NCBI GenBank assembly: GCA_009746045.1
Contig: RPFO01000076.1
Span: forward strand, 666,614-730,613
Direction: 5' to 3'
Source of the DNA: Mesostigma viride
Lineage: Eukaryota > Streptophyta > Mesostigmatophyceae > Mesostigmatales > Mesostigmataceae
Length of the DNA stretch: 64,000 nucleotides
The position numbers and the translations under genes are program-made. The stretch's first letter is position 1; each line of letters begins with the position of its first letter. Of this stretch, positions 36,301 through 47,126 are shown one piece after another. The notes under the pieces were generated by a model. The model was given only the letters and a program-made list of their open reading frames with translations, was not told where the DNA came from and searched no databases.

Positions 36301-36877
36301 ATCTGCTGAACCTGTCCACCCCCACCAATATATACAAGCCCCTGATATGCTGGATATCCATCTGGATGTCGCCACGCTCCCTAGCAGGCTCCCTAGCATG
36401 GGACTGAGGTGGGTGAACAGCATTCTCCTGGCAACCACAGTTCTCAGCAGCAGCCTGGCAAGCCTCCCACAAAGGCTCCCTACCTAGCTTCCAAGCAAAC
36501 ATTGCTGCCTGCCCAGAATGCCCAAACATGTGATGCAACCTATGGCCAGCCTCAGCATAGCTCAGCACTCTCTCAGTACTGACCTGGCGAGACGTCTGAA
36601 CCGTGTGTGGGGACACATGATCCACTCCTGAGGTTCCAGGGCTTCCCTGCAGGCCGTCCTGACGCCCCAAGTCAGGCCCTGCACCCTGGACCGCTCCAGG
36701 CCCTTCCAGCAAGGTCCCTTGGCCCTCCAGGCCAGCACCTGCTGGAGACCCACCACCTGCATGAGGCATAGGGAATTCAGCTGCAGCATTGTTATTGCAA
36801 TCCAGTGGAAGAACAACATCTTTACACCCTTGGTGCTGCACAAGGGGCACACCCCCGTCCTTATGTACATCCAGCAC
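33356..36877 (-). pseudogene. pol: pol of element C: integrase, protease, RT, RNase H
   Basis: Domain order on the minus strand is integrase, protease, RT, RNase H. Integrase has the zinc site (HHMFGH, CQAAAENCGC) and catalytic blocks MDIQHIRG, ADLQFD and GQQGAVERSIREVK. Protease has MEVDTNSQVSVI and a PAILGQNFL block. RT has SSVLIDFKRAFLKG, LKGLEGLRSSPIIW and the catalytic box SLHGDDLHL. RNase H has LYVDSSMDNRKV, SDIAECRAICEGLH, RTDSMGMVQF and HVPGVDNPADALTKL, which is Copia-like. The reading has about three breaks, so this copy probably cannot make full pol. Confidence 0.85.
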
Positions 36878-36921
36878 ACCTTCCCCAAGGGGTGATTGAC
36901 TATTTACAGGGGATGATGTAG

Positions 36922-39516
36922 CTAGTCACTGCTGCCCAGACTGGCCTCCTGCCCCAGCAGGCTTGGCCTTCCTGTCAGGACACTCACGACGCCAGTGACC
37001 TTCCTTGCCACACACAAAACATGCTCCACCCTTCTTCCCAGACCCAGCCCCACCCTTGCCAGGCTTCCCCTGGCCTCCCTGAGGCTGCCCACCCTGCTTG
37101 CCCTGGTTGCCTTGAGCTTGGCCCTTGCCTTGCCCTTGGCCACCCTTACCCTGCTGACCACCAGCTTGCTGGCCCCCAACCCCTCCTTGGGGACCTGCAC
37201 CCTTGCCACCCTGAGCCCCTGCCTCTGGCGCCTGAAGCGCTTACGCTTGTTGGGCCTTGCCCCATCACGGGCTGGGTACCCGGGGACATCACCTTGGCCC
37301 TGCACAGCGGAGGTGGCATTGCTGCCATGGGACTGGATAGCCTTGCAGGCAGGTTCTGGCTTCCTTATGCTGAGGATTACAAGCTCCAGAGCACGCAAGG
37401 AGCCATCAGTCTGGTTAAGAAACATGCGGGCACCGTTCCTCCCATCCACACTCAAACCCATACGGTCCAGGAAATAGTCTGCCAAGGCCCTATCTGTGAC
37501 CAGGAAGCCATACTTGGCCCCCTTGTCCCTGATACGGTTGAGCCTAGCCCATTCCTCTGCCACAGGGCCCACTATCTCAAAGGTGTCATACTGATGCTTG
37601 TAGTAGTTGGTGAGGTTGAGAACCTTGTCAGAGAACTCCTCCCTCAACCCATCCAGGAACTGTGCCCAGGTTAGCTTATCCTTGACAGCAGTCCTAGCCT
37701 TCTCCCTGACACGCTCTGACGAGTCCCTGTTGCACGTGGACGAGTGAAACACTTGCACTAGGTTGACAGTGGGGTCCACGGAGAACACAACAAGCTCCAT
37801 GTCCTCTAGCCACTTGTCCAAAGCTTCCTGTGCTAGTGGTGGGTTAAGAGGCTTTTGTCCATTCATAACAGTGACAGCACTCATGTGAGGTCTCGACCCT
37901 GGCAGCGCCTTCACTGGCTCCACCACAGCGGGTGTCACAACAACAGCACCACTTGGTCCAGCAGGCACAGGGGAGAGCACATCCACATGAGGCCTCTTAC
38001 CATTGCCGTCAGCAGAGGGGTCCCTCTTACGCTTCTCCACGGCAGGTTGCCCATTCGCCACCGTTATTGCATCAGATGCCCCAGCGCCCGCGCCTTGCGC
38101 GCCTCCTCCACCGAGTCTTCGTGTCGCCTCTTGCTCCCTGGTCGCTTTCCCCCATCGCCGTCGCTGGCTGGGATCGCCTCTCCCACCAGCGCCTCCTTGC
38201 CCTTCCCAGGCTCCTGGCTCTCTCCAGCCGGTGCCCCCTCCTCGCCCTTGTCGCCGTCGCCCGGTTTGCCACGAGGCATTATATACAAGTGGGGACACAA
38301 CAATAAAGGCGAAGGAAAAAGGAAGAACTGACTCAAGCACTGGCGTCGCTGGGGATGCCGTGGGCACCGTCCCAGCTACTGACTCAGCACCTGCTTGGTT
38401 CGCTGCCTCCAGCTCTCGCTCTTGAGCAGTGGCTGCGATGGGCGTCTCTGGCCGCTCCTCGTCGCTGCCAGCGGCGTCCTCCCCGTCGGCGTAGGGTCCA
38501 AACACTCTGCTAACGGGTCGCCCGTCTGCAGATTTCTCCACTGGGATCCGGGGCTCGCTCCCACTCGAGCGATCCCACTCAAGGTTCCTCACCCACCGCG
38601 TTCCACCACCCCGCTTGTCGTTGCAAGCCCCACGACCACCGTAGTCGTGTTCGGGCTCTTGCGGGACGTGCAGCTCAGCACGACGTCGTGCAGCGTACCC
38701 TTCTGTGGTACCGTCGCCTTGATCTATCTGCTGAGATGAACGTTCGATGATCCCCTCTGGCTGATCAACGAATTGGTAATGGAAGTCTTCTGGCGTTACC
38801 TCCCGACCCGTGATGACCTCGACCACTGGATCGTGTGCGTCTGGTTCCGCCGCCCGCGGTGTGTCGAGTGTTGACCAAATCCCAAATGGTCGTGTGGTTA
38901 TCACCCACCGGTCTGCGTTACCCCGTGACTCCTGCAAAAGAATGTTCACGAGGTGTTCGCACGTTTGTGAAACCACCTCTGACGACCAGGGGTTGTCGAC
39001 TTCGCGCGCCTGCGCTTGCCTGATCACGTCCGGGACTTCAACTCCCGCGCCCAGCACAGACGTTGCCACCTGATGGTTGAACAGTCGCGCTGCTCCCAGT
39101 CCAATGGCCACGATCTGGCCCAGTGCCTCCCGCGCCAAATCCAGCTGCGACACGGTCACGTGCCCGCCCTGGTGAGCCACCTCCAGACCGTAAATGGTCG
39201 AGGACAGCTCGTCCCGTATTGACACAAACTTTTCGACGGCCTCTCGCGACAATTCGCCGGGAGCTGTCGAAGCCTCAATCTGCATCACAATGGGGTCGCT
39301 CGCCGCCGGCCCTGCTGCAGTTCCGCAAACTGCTACCCAACCTTTCTTCGCCAGCCCCCTTGCCAGGTACGCCGCCTGGACGAAGGTTGATGCGGTGCTC
39401 GGATGAGCGTAGGGATGAAAAGGTCGTGATCGCTCCGGGGCGCCTGCCCGAAGCTGCGGCTGCGAGCTCTGGCTTTGCGAAGGCTCAATGGCCTGTTCCC
39501 TCGGCACGTTGGACAT
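36922..39516 (-). CDS. gag: ORF0 and gag of element C
   Basis: The upstream ORF0 starts at the ATG 39514-39516 (MSNVPREQ). It is helical in residues ~75-180 and acidic later. The gag part includes a capsid-like helical region (WLEDMELVVFSVDPTVNLVQ onwards) and a Gly/Lys/Gln-rich tail with a Cys/His cluster (CFVCGKEGHW-type, about 36985-37025). An ATG at 38279 begins a short overlapping frame (MPRGKPGDG) resembling the gag start of A (MAEGRR) and E (MARGAE). Gag may therefore start there, separately from ORF0. Confidence 0.65.
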   Translation of the reverse strand: MSNVPREQAIEPSQSQSSQPQLRAGAPERSRPFHPYAHPSTASTFVQAAYLARGLAKKGWVAVCGTAAGPAASDPIVMQIEASTAPGELSREAVEKFVSIRDELSSTIYGLEVAHQGGHVTVSQLDLAREALGQIVAIGLGAARLFNHQVATSVLGAGVEVPDVIRQAQAREVDNPWSSEVVSQTCEHLVNILLQESRGNADRWVITTRPFGIWSTLDTPRAAEPDAHDPVVEVITGREVTPEDFHYQFVDQPEGIIERSSQQIDQGDGTTEGYAARRRAELHVPQEPEHDYGGRGACNDKRGGGTRWVRNLEWDRSSGSEPRIPVEKSADGRPVSRVFGPYADGEDAAGSDEERPETPIAATAQERELEAANQAGAESVAGTVPTASPATPVLESVLPFSFAFIVVSPLVYNASWQTGRRRQGRGGGTGWREPGAWEGQGGAGGRGDPSQRRRWGKATREQEATRRLGGGGAQGAGAGASDAITVANGQPAVEKRKRDPSADGNGKRPHVDVLSPVPAGPSGAVVVTPAVVEPVKALPGSRPHMSAVTVMNGQKPLNPPLAQEALDKWLEDMELVVFSVDPTVNLVQVFHSSTCNRDSSERVREKARTAVKDKLTWAQFLDGLREEFSDKVLNLTNYYKHQYDTFEIVGPVAEEWARLNRIRDKGAKYGFLVTDRALADYFLDRMGLSVDGRNGARMFLNQTDGSLRALELVILSIRKPEPACKAIQSHGSNATSAVQGQGDVPGYPARDGARPNKRKRFRRQRQGLRVARVQVPKEGLGASKLVVSRVRVAKGKARAKLKATRASRVGSLREARGSLARVGLGLGRRVEHVLCVARKVTGVVSVLTGRPSLLGQEASLGSSD

Positions 39517-39541
39517 GAAGAAGTAAGGAGACAATAATACG

Positions 39542-40185
39542 AGTTAGAAAGAGCTCCCAACGTATGTGAGCTCTTGGTCTTTCACAGCGCGTCTTAGCCA
39601 ATGTTGCAAGGCAGCAACCTTAAATCTGTTCACCAGGCCACGACCACAATGGGCACTTCCACGACCAAGGTGGCACCCACGGTTCGTGCTTTCCGAGATA
39701 GCTGGTCATCCCCCATGACCAAGCTATATCCTTTGCGTTGTTCCTCGTTCCCATCGGCATGACGAGGCACGTGCAGGCGTGCAGGCAAATCCTCAACGTC
39801 CACTGGCATCAGTGCAGAGCCAGGACGAACTGGATTTACCTAGACTCTGCAACCTAGGAAGTACAGGACCTGTCACAAGCCTGCAAGGCCTAGTATCCTT
39901 GCAGACCTGTGCCAGCTCCAGTATTCCACCAGTCACAGGCTGCTGCTCCTCTGATCTACGTGGACCACAGTCACGTGATAACCAGGCTAAGCCTGTGCAG
40001 GCACGGCCTGCCACGTGTCCTGTCCACTATACCAGAGGACTGCACCCAAGTCGGCCACGGATGGCTAGGACTTCGGGACTTGATATCTTTCTCGTCCCTT
40101 GTCTGTTTCAGGCGGTCAGCACGGCGTTGGAAAGGTCTTTCCAAACTGTATCCACTTAGCATATTGGTTGCCCAAAATGCTAACT
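39542..40185 (-). repeat. 5' LTR of element C
   Basis: 644 bp, AGTTAG...CTAACT, followed by target duplication CAATG. Just inside the element the minus strand reads CGTATTATTGTC. Elements A and E have (C/T)GTATT at the same spot, a candidate primer-binding word. Confidence 0.93.
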
Positions 40186-40404
40186 CAATGCTAGCAAAGC
40201 GAGCACGTGCCTGGCGCATAACATAATCCACTACAATAACAAACAGGTACGGTGACAGGACGCAGCTCTGCCAGACGCCGGTCTGCAGTGGACATTCATG
40301 GCGGGGTAAAGCCGTGTTGAGTGCGCACCGAACTAGTGGTCGACCCCTCATACAGCGTGCGGATGACGGTAATCAGGGGAGTGGGGACGCGAGCGCGAGC
40401 AAGT
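40186..40404 (-). mobile_element. LINE copy 1, middle part (RT)
   Basis: Reverse complement is about 94% identical by eye to 63789-64000 of LINE copy 2, including QTGVWQSCVLSPYLFVIVV and DYVMRQARARFA, the RT blocks just before the catalytic box. It is bounded left by element C and right by element E. Small 3-bp differences between copies keep frame or mark divergence (TCATACAG versus TCATTCAG). Confidence 0.85.
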
Positions 40405-40834
40405 AGTTGAACGCCCTTCACCGCTGGCTAGCACGCCGGCGATGGAGACGGGATTTTTGTTGTTTGGGGAACCGATTGTGGGAGCCTGAGCCCGCAGCCG
40501 CCACTGATTGCTATTGAACCCTTGCAGCTGGCCAGGCCGCAAGGAGCTCAGCGGCGCGGCGCTAACCGATAAGGCATGCTCGAGCCTCTAACCCGAGACT
40601 ACCGGTAGGCTACCCGATAGTGCATGCTCGAGCCTCTAACCCGAGACTACCGGCACTCAGCGGATCTGTGCTACCGAGGGCGACGGTTCTCTGACCGTCT
40701 CGGCGCGCACTGGCTTCCGTACCTTGCGTAGGCACCGACTAGCATCTAGACACCAATCTTTGATGCCCACCTGACTAGGCGCCCAGGCCGGCTGACTACC
40801 GGCCAGCGGATAGATGCCACTCGGGAGCACAACT
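40405..40834 (-). repeat. 3' LTR of element E
   Basis: 430 bp. Contains a tandem pair of a ~45-bp unit with GCATGCTCGAGCCTCTAACC (about 40576-40650), and an extra ~22 bp next to it relative to the other LTR. Confidence 0.92.
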
Positions 40835-41171
40835 CCCATACTTTCTTTTTAAATAATTATCATAAATTAGTTAAAGCGAGGGGCAATGGGGTAGCACTGA
40901 CCCTACGTACGTTCAAGTAGAGAAACACGTAACGGCACACTGGCCGTCCCCAAATCCTAAACCCCAAGGAGGGTGCCCTACGCTGGGATCTGAGCACGCC
41001 AAAAACACCCGGGCTTTGCTCCCGGCCTCCTTTTCTACTTGGGTGCAACTGCACCACATGCATCATTAGTAGGCACACTGGCCGCCTGTCAGGTCTAGGG
41101 AAATGTATTCACAGATGAAAGAAGCGCCCATTCCCATGCAAAAAGACGAAAGGTCACACGGTAAAAAAAAC

Positions 41172-44100
41172 TCATGTCATCATGAGCTGCCGCAGCAGCT
41201 TGTACTGAGGCCCCGACAGCATCGCTGGCTTGGTCAAGGCATCGGCAATATTCTCGCTCTCGGGGATCCACCGCCGCTCATCCAACACCGTGGCGGACTC
41301 GGCCAACACAAGGTAATCTAGTTTGGTGGTGGAGGCGAGCGGGTTATTCAGAAACTCAATTATTGACTTGCTATCTGTGCACAGCCGCATGCGGAGCGAC
41401 AGCGCCACGCGGGCCTTATCCGCAATCCATTGCAAAAGATGCTGCACATAACACGCATGGTCGACAGCGGAAATGAACGCGCGACACTCCGCGCGATTGC
41501 TGTCTACCACTACCCGCTGATGGATGCGGCTATACCAGTCGACAATAGTGGGCTGCCCAGTGGGGCTATCAAGAAAAAAGATGGCCGCCTCCCGCGCGCG
41601 CAGCTGCGTGATGGTACGCGACTCCAGGTTCGCGTCAGAGTAAATGGTCATTGCCACCGGGCGGGTGATATCAACCCCCCACACGCGCAGGCCCGGTGAC
41701 GCCAAGACTTGCGTCCGAAGATGCTGCGCTCCCATGCCCGCAAGCACGGCGTCGGGCGCACGCGCGTAGATGGACAGGTCGGGTCGCACCGTGCCCGCGA
41801 GCCACCCCAGCTGGCCGCGCAATTGCGGTCCCGCGGACGCATCCAGCCGCTCAGGCAGCGATTGCGCGAGCTTGTTGGCGTATTCCTGCTTGGCCGCCAT
41901 GTCAATGCACCAGCCAACCGGTGTGCGGTGCAAAGTGTAGGTTAGGCCACAGAAAGGGACGGGGGTGTCGGGGTCCAGCCACAACGTGCGGCTAGTGGGC
42001 AAAAGCTTGGCCACAGCGGTTATGAACTGCCGGACCCACGCCCGGGGTCCAATAAGCCGCCAGTCATCCCCATGGCATTGCATGAACGCGGGCTCGTGTG
42101 GGTTGGGTGTGTGGATGTGAAAGAGGTTGCTATCGATGCGGGAAATCACCGCCCCCGTGCTAGCAAAGATGCGTTCAGCCGTCTTGCGAAAGATGATGGG
42201 GCTAGACTGCAGGCCCTCCACACCAAGGAGAAGCCGCAAGTACACACACCGCAGCTCCCCCTGCCACACCAAAGGGACCTTGACCACATACACCGTGCCA
42301 CGCCACACTTCCTCGGCCACTGCCGGGTCGCTATGGAGAAAGGCCCGCTGAAAATCTGAGCAGGCCATGGCATATAGTCCAACCAAACCCCGATCCAACA
42401 GCCCCAAGAACACCGATGTTAACACCCGGCTAGTGGTCTGCGACAGCCCGGGCGTGAACAATTCCTCCTCCAACAACTCAGACGAGCCCCGAAACTCCGT
42501 GACACAGGGCCGTACATGAAATGTGACAGGGTCAGTGGGGAGGACCTGCTTATACTTGAGCACAAACTTCAAGTTCAGCTTTACCGCCCCTTGCGGCACC
42601 TCCATCAACTCCCCATACACCCCATACATCGCCCACCCCAGCTGCGCGCGCAAGAAAGCCGCGCGCCACTTATGGAACTTGACAGGGTCACGGCAGTCCT
42701 CCTTAAACTGCGGATAACTAACAGGAGATTTAGTGGCGATGCTCCAGGGAAAAATGCCAAGACTGCTGGGGTGACACTTCTGCGGCTGCGTGACATCGGC
42801 TACCAGCGGCTCTGCCGTATATTCCGCCCCGCGAATGGCCCCTACTGCAGTGGCATAATCCTCAGGGTGATTAATAGCCTCGGGGGGACCCCGGCCCATG
42901 AGGGCTGCAAGCGCTACGTGATATTGGTACAAGCCTATGCTCCCCACCCCCTCGAGGGTCACCAAGCCGGCTGACACAGAAAACCCGGCGAGGGAAACAA
43001 AAGGGTTACCTATGAGGGTGATACCCTTGTAACCCTCTAGCACTTGCACAGGGACATCTACCACTAGGATGGGCATGAGCACCTGCCCAGCCACCTTATA
43101 GGCCCGCTGCCCGTCAAGGCCCGCAACCTCCTTCCAACTACTGGGCAGCAACGGCCGCCGCCGGGCTCGTGATAGACACGCCTGCCATCAGGTATCTATG
43201 GCCGCAATATGCCTAGAGGGAACATCATGAGCTTCAGTCACAACGGTGGGGCACTTATCTGGCATGACGCGGCTGACTTGTGCCGCACCCCCCGCTGCCG
43301 CCGCCTTGAGCTTGTCCGCCTGGAGCAGCTGTCGGAGGACGTGGGCCAGCTGGGAGCCCACGCCCGCGCCTGACGATGTGTCTGGCGCCGCCACGGTGGG
43401 CGCTGCTGGGGTCGCGGGGAGGGGCGGAGGTAGCGCCCCCACGTCGACCCCGGGGACTTGCTCCGGCGCGGCGCCTGCAGGGGGGTGGGCAACAAGCGCA
43501 TCATGCACAGCCACCCCAAGTGGGGTGGGTAGGACAGGTCCCAGCCGGGCCCGCTTGGCCGGCCGGCTATCCACATCCCAACCGAGCTGGCGGCTGTGCT
43601 CCTTGGCCGCCTGGACCTGGGCATCGGACGCCTTGTACCGATACACCTTATCCCACGGGATGAGATAGTCCCTATGCTCCCAGTGCACCTTCACCCGCCT
43701 ATGCACCCAGTCCAAATCCACCACCATCAGTGCCTGGCCCTTGCATCTGCCCCCGCTTGCCAAAGGAATTCTCCTTGTGAAACAAGACCAACTCCCCCAG
43801 CTCCCACTCCTGCGACAAGTCAGGCTGGGTGCGGTCTAACTGCAGCCTAACCTCAGCGGTGGTAGCGAGGTGGGCCTCCCAATGGTCTACCACGTCCGGA
43901 GGGTAAATGCCCGACTGCAGCCCCCGTGCGGTAATAAGACCTAGTCCCTGGGGCAGCTTGAAAAGCACCTGGCTGTTGTACTTGTCCACGAGCAAGCGGC
44001 ACCACAGCGCGCGTTGTGCATAAGGCTGCCCCGCGGGCTTGAATCCTAACCCGCTGGCCTGCTGCTTGGCTGCCATGCCCTTTACGCTGCTGATGTGCCT

Positions 44101-44649
44101 ATCAATCAGCCCCAAGTTGCCATGGTCCTGCCGCCCAGCAATAACCACCATCTCACAGCCCTCCCGCCCCACAATGCAATCAAATTGTTGGTCCAACATG
44201 ACCTCAGAAATGGGAAAGAAGTGAGACATGGCAATGCGCAGCCCCCGCCACAAGGACTCCTCTACCATGCACTTGGCAGGGGCTCGATGGCTAGGAACTT
44301 GATATAGCGATCCATCAAGACCAAATAATAGTCCCCCTCCTCCAAATGCATGACATCCCCCACTAACCTCCCCTGGTACGGGGAAGGATCGAGTCTTAGC
44401 ATGCCAGCGCCTACGCTTCTTCCTGACACTTGCGCATGCGTGGCACTCCTCTAACTCCGCCTGAGCGACCTTCAACCCCGGCGCCCCCATAAGCCGAGTC
44501 GCCCAGTCTAGCGTTTGCCCCGCCACATGACCCACCGCAAGGTGAATCTGGTGAGCAAGCATCCGCAATCCTATGGCCGTGGGGGTGGTGCCATCCCCTT
44601 CTATGCCAGGCACCTGCCAAGCTCTCTGCATGTGCATTCCTGTCGGCAA
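41172..44649 (-). pseudogene. pol: pol of element E: integrase, protease, RT, RNase H
   Basis: Integrase blocks: HQIHLAVGH zinc half, CHACASVRKKRRRWH, LDQQFDCI, and DHGNLGLIDRHISSVKG in the glutamate position. Protease region: IDT followed by a VSI block, then VLMPILVVDVPVQVLEGYKG and TLIGNPFV. RT: CSDFQRAFLHSDP, LLGVEGLQSSPIIF, catalytic box QCHGDDWRL. RNase H: IYSDANLESRTI, SNRAECRAFISAV, CTDSKSIIEFLN and WIPESENIADALTKP. Order integrase-protease-RT-RNase H as in D. Broken copy. Confidence 0.8.
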
Positions 44650-44779
44650 TGTGCTCTAGTGAGGCCTTACTGAGGCGGCGACCCAACTCCACGTCTACGT
44701 GAGGGGCTACCTCGGCATCTGCCGGCACTATCTCACCTGAAGGGGTGAGCTCCGGAAGGGCGTGTTCAGGCTCTATTGC

Positions 44780-46116
44780 GACCACGCTGGGCACGCACTC
44801 CTGATCAGCTGCAGCACTTGCACTTCCATTCTGAACCACTGACGTGGGAACATTAGGACTACAAGGCACAGCATCCTCACGCCTAGCCGACTCACCGCGA
44901 CACACATCACCTCTATGACGTCACTTGGGCATGGCTGGCCGTGGGGCGCGGCATGTGTTGGGGTCGTGTCCAGGAAGCCGAGCCGCCCAGCAGTGCCGGC
45001 ACACTCGAGTCGCCTTGCCGAGGTCCAGCCGCAGCGTGCAGAACGCCCCACGCCGGTGCACCGCTCGCAGACGACCTTCTCCTTGGGGACGCCACCCTGC
45101 TGCTGTTGCTGCCTGCCAGTGCCGCCCTCCTGTCGAGGCTGCTTGCCCTGACCGCCTCCCGGCCCGCGTTTGCTGGACGCGTTCTGGTTGTGCCGACCAC
45201 CGCGAGCTCGGCGTTTGCCACCCAACATTCGCACCACGTTGTCGGCCACCGTCGTGGACAGCTGGGTAACAAGAGTGGTCAAGTCCGACAGAGAAGCTGC
45301 TGGCGGGGTCGAGGCAGGCACAGGGTTTACCTGAGCAACTGTCGGCAGCTTGTTGTTACGCCTGGGGCCGCCCCGGTCCTTGAACATCTCTCGGAGGTGC
45401 GCCATGGCTGCGTTGAACCGTTTCTGGTCGTCCGGGGTGCCCACTACCACGGAAGAAGCTAGCGCAATTTTCATGCCGAGACCGGCCTTGACATTGGCAC
45501 GGCTCTCTGGCGTCAGCCCCAGCGCATCCAGAACTGCGCTGAGTAAATATTCGCTACTCATGTGCTTCAAGACACCCTTGCTCCGGACCTGGGCCGCGAA
45601 TCTGGCCATGTCCGAGCTGAGGTAATTGGGGTCAAGCGACAGGTTGCGCACCAGCGCCTGCCCCTCCTTTTCCTCGTCAGGAAAGCTTGAGGTGTCGAGC
45701 ACCTCTTGCAGGGCCTTCACTGTGTCGGGCCAGGTCCACGCCTCTTTGCTGGCGTTGATAATGACCCCTCGCACGTCCGCATTACCCGTAGCCTCGTTGC
45801 ATACCTCTGACCGGCGCAGCTTGGTGAGGAAAACTGCGTCGGACAGTTCGTTGTAGTCCTGCCGGAGCTCGCCCAGGCTGTTAATAAACTCCTCCACGGC
45901 GGACGGCGTCAGAATTTCTGGCAGCTTACTTGGCAGCTCTTCTTTCTTGAAAACTTTCCGGGCAGTTGGTGCTGACTGCTGCCCCGGAGCTGTGCTGACC
46001 GAGCCACCAGCTGGCTCAGTCGCCACGGTGGCTGCGCCACTCCCATCCGCCGGAGTTGATGCTTGCGTTCCCTGGTCCTGGGTTGCAGCTGGCGTTCGCT
46101 CCGCGCCACGCGCCAT
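44780..46116 (-). pseudogene. gag: gag of element E
   Basis: ATG at 46114-46116 (MARGAERTPAATQDQG), only ~45 bases inside the 5' LTR, so there is no ORF0. Acid/Gly/Ala-rich N-terminus, helical capsid region (residues ~110-260), Gln/Gly/Arg-rich tail and a Cys cluster (VVCERC). It is a broken copy; the region up to the integrase is linker sequence. Confidence 0.65.
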
Positions 46117-46162
46117 GAGCCCAGAAAAATGGTCAACGGTAATGTTGACTGTTGTGAATACA

Positions 46163-46571
46163 AGTTGAACGCCCTTCACCGCTGGCTAGCACGCCGGCGA
46201 TGGAGACGGGATTTTTGTTGTTTGGGGAACCGATTGTGGGTCCGAGCCTGAGCCCGCAGCCGCCACTGATTGCTATTGAACCCTTGCAGCTGGCCAGGCC
46301 GCAAGGAGCTCAGCGGCGCGGCGCTAACCGATAAGGCATGCTCGAGCCTCTAACCCGAGACTACCGGTAGGCTACCCGATAGTGCATGCTCGAGCCTCTA
46401 ACCCGAGACTACCGAGGGCGACGGTTCTCTGACCGTCCCGGCGCGCACTGGCTTCCGTACCTTGCTTAGGCACCGACTAGCATCTAGACACCAATCTTTG
46501 ATGCCCACCTGACTAGGCGCCCAGGCCGGCGACTACCGGCCAGCGGATAGATGCCACTCGGGAGCACAACT
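46163..46571 (-). repeat. 5' LTR of element E
   Basis: 409 bp matching 40405-40834. The target duplication CAAGT follows. Inner edge on the minus strand reads AACT|TGTATTCACAACAG. Confidence 0.92.
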
Positions 46572-46600
46572 CAAGTACCCCATAGCTCGTGCAAGAAGCC
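46572..46600 (-). mobile_element. LINE copy 1, 5' truncation end
   Basis: Right of element E, about 25 bases still align loosely with LINE copy 2 (63765-63793, ATGGGCTGTACTTGC versus ATGGGGTACTTGC). The similarity then stops, which fits the usual 5' truncation of LINEs. The next ~150 bases (46600-46748) show nothing recognisable. Confidence 0.4.
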
Positions 46601-46748
46601 AGATTTTTTTCATTAACCATTCATTAACCATTTGTGAATAAGCACATGACTTGTGACCTAGGGTCAACAAATCGCAGTCATGGTCAGACCCCCCTGTATT
46701 CAAACCAGTGTATCTCTCTAATTAATAGACTGGTAGGACTGTTTGCAC

Positions 46749-47126
46749 CCATCCATCCATCCATCCATCCATCCATCCATCCATCCATCCATCCATCCAT
46801 CCATCCATCCATCCATCCATCCATCCATCCATCCATCCATCCATCCATCCATCCATCCATCCATCCATCCATCCATCCATCCATCCATCCATCCATCCAT
46901 CCATCCATCCATCCATCCATCCATCCATCCATCCATCCATCCATCCATCCATCCATCCATCCATCCATCCATCCATCCATCCATCCATCCATCCATCCAT
47001 CCATCCATCCATCCATCCATCCATCCATCCATCCATCCATCCATCCATCCATCCATCCATCCATCCATCCATCCATCCATCCATCCATCCATCCATCCAT
47101 CCATCCATCCATCCATCCATCCATCA
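46749..47126. repeat. Perfect tetranucleotide array (CCAT)n, ~94 units
   Basis: 378 bp of uninterrupted CCAT repeats. It is free of stops in every frame and gives HPSI repeats on the plus strand and MDGW repeats on the minus strand; these are not genes. It abuts the 5' side of LINE copy 2. Confidence 0.98.

Larger units (their letters stand above)
31706..40185 (-). mobile_element. Copia-type LTR element C, inserted in LINE copy 1
   Basis: Complete ends: LTRs 31706-32348 and 39542-40185 (643 and 644 bp), terminal AGTTAG...CTAACT, target duplication CAATG at 31701-31705 and 40186-40190. The LTRs differ at about three positions by eye, so the insertion is recent. Parts from the 5' side: ORF0/gag (36922-39516), integrase (about 35500-36877), protease (about 35000-35400), RT (about 33955-34971) and RNase H (33356-33958). 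Polypurine tract at 32349-32368. Structurally whole, but the pol reading has about three breaks. Confidence 0.92.
40405..46571 (-). mobile_element. Copia-type LTR element E, inserted in LINE copy 1
   Basis: LTRs 40405-40834 (430 bp) and 46163-46571 (409 bp), ends AGTTGA...ACAACT, target duplication CAAGT at 40400-40404 and 46572-46576. The LTRs differ by a few substitutions and by indels in an internal repeat, so it is fairly young, likely older than C. Parts: gag (about 44780-46116), integrase (about 43700-44649), protease (about 43020-43200), RT and RNase H (41172-43020). No ORF0. Polypurine tract at 40835-40853. It looks broken, with about three breaks. More GC-rich than C and D. Confidence 0.9.
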
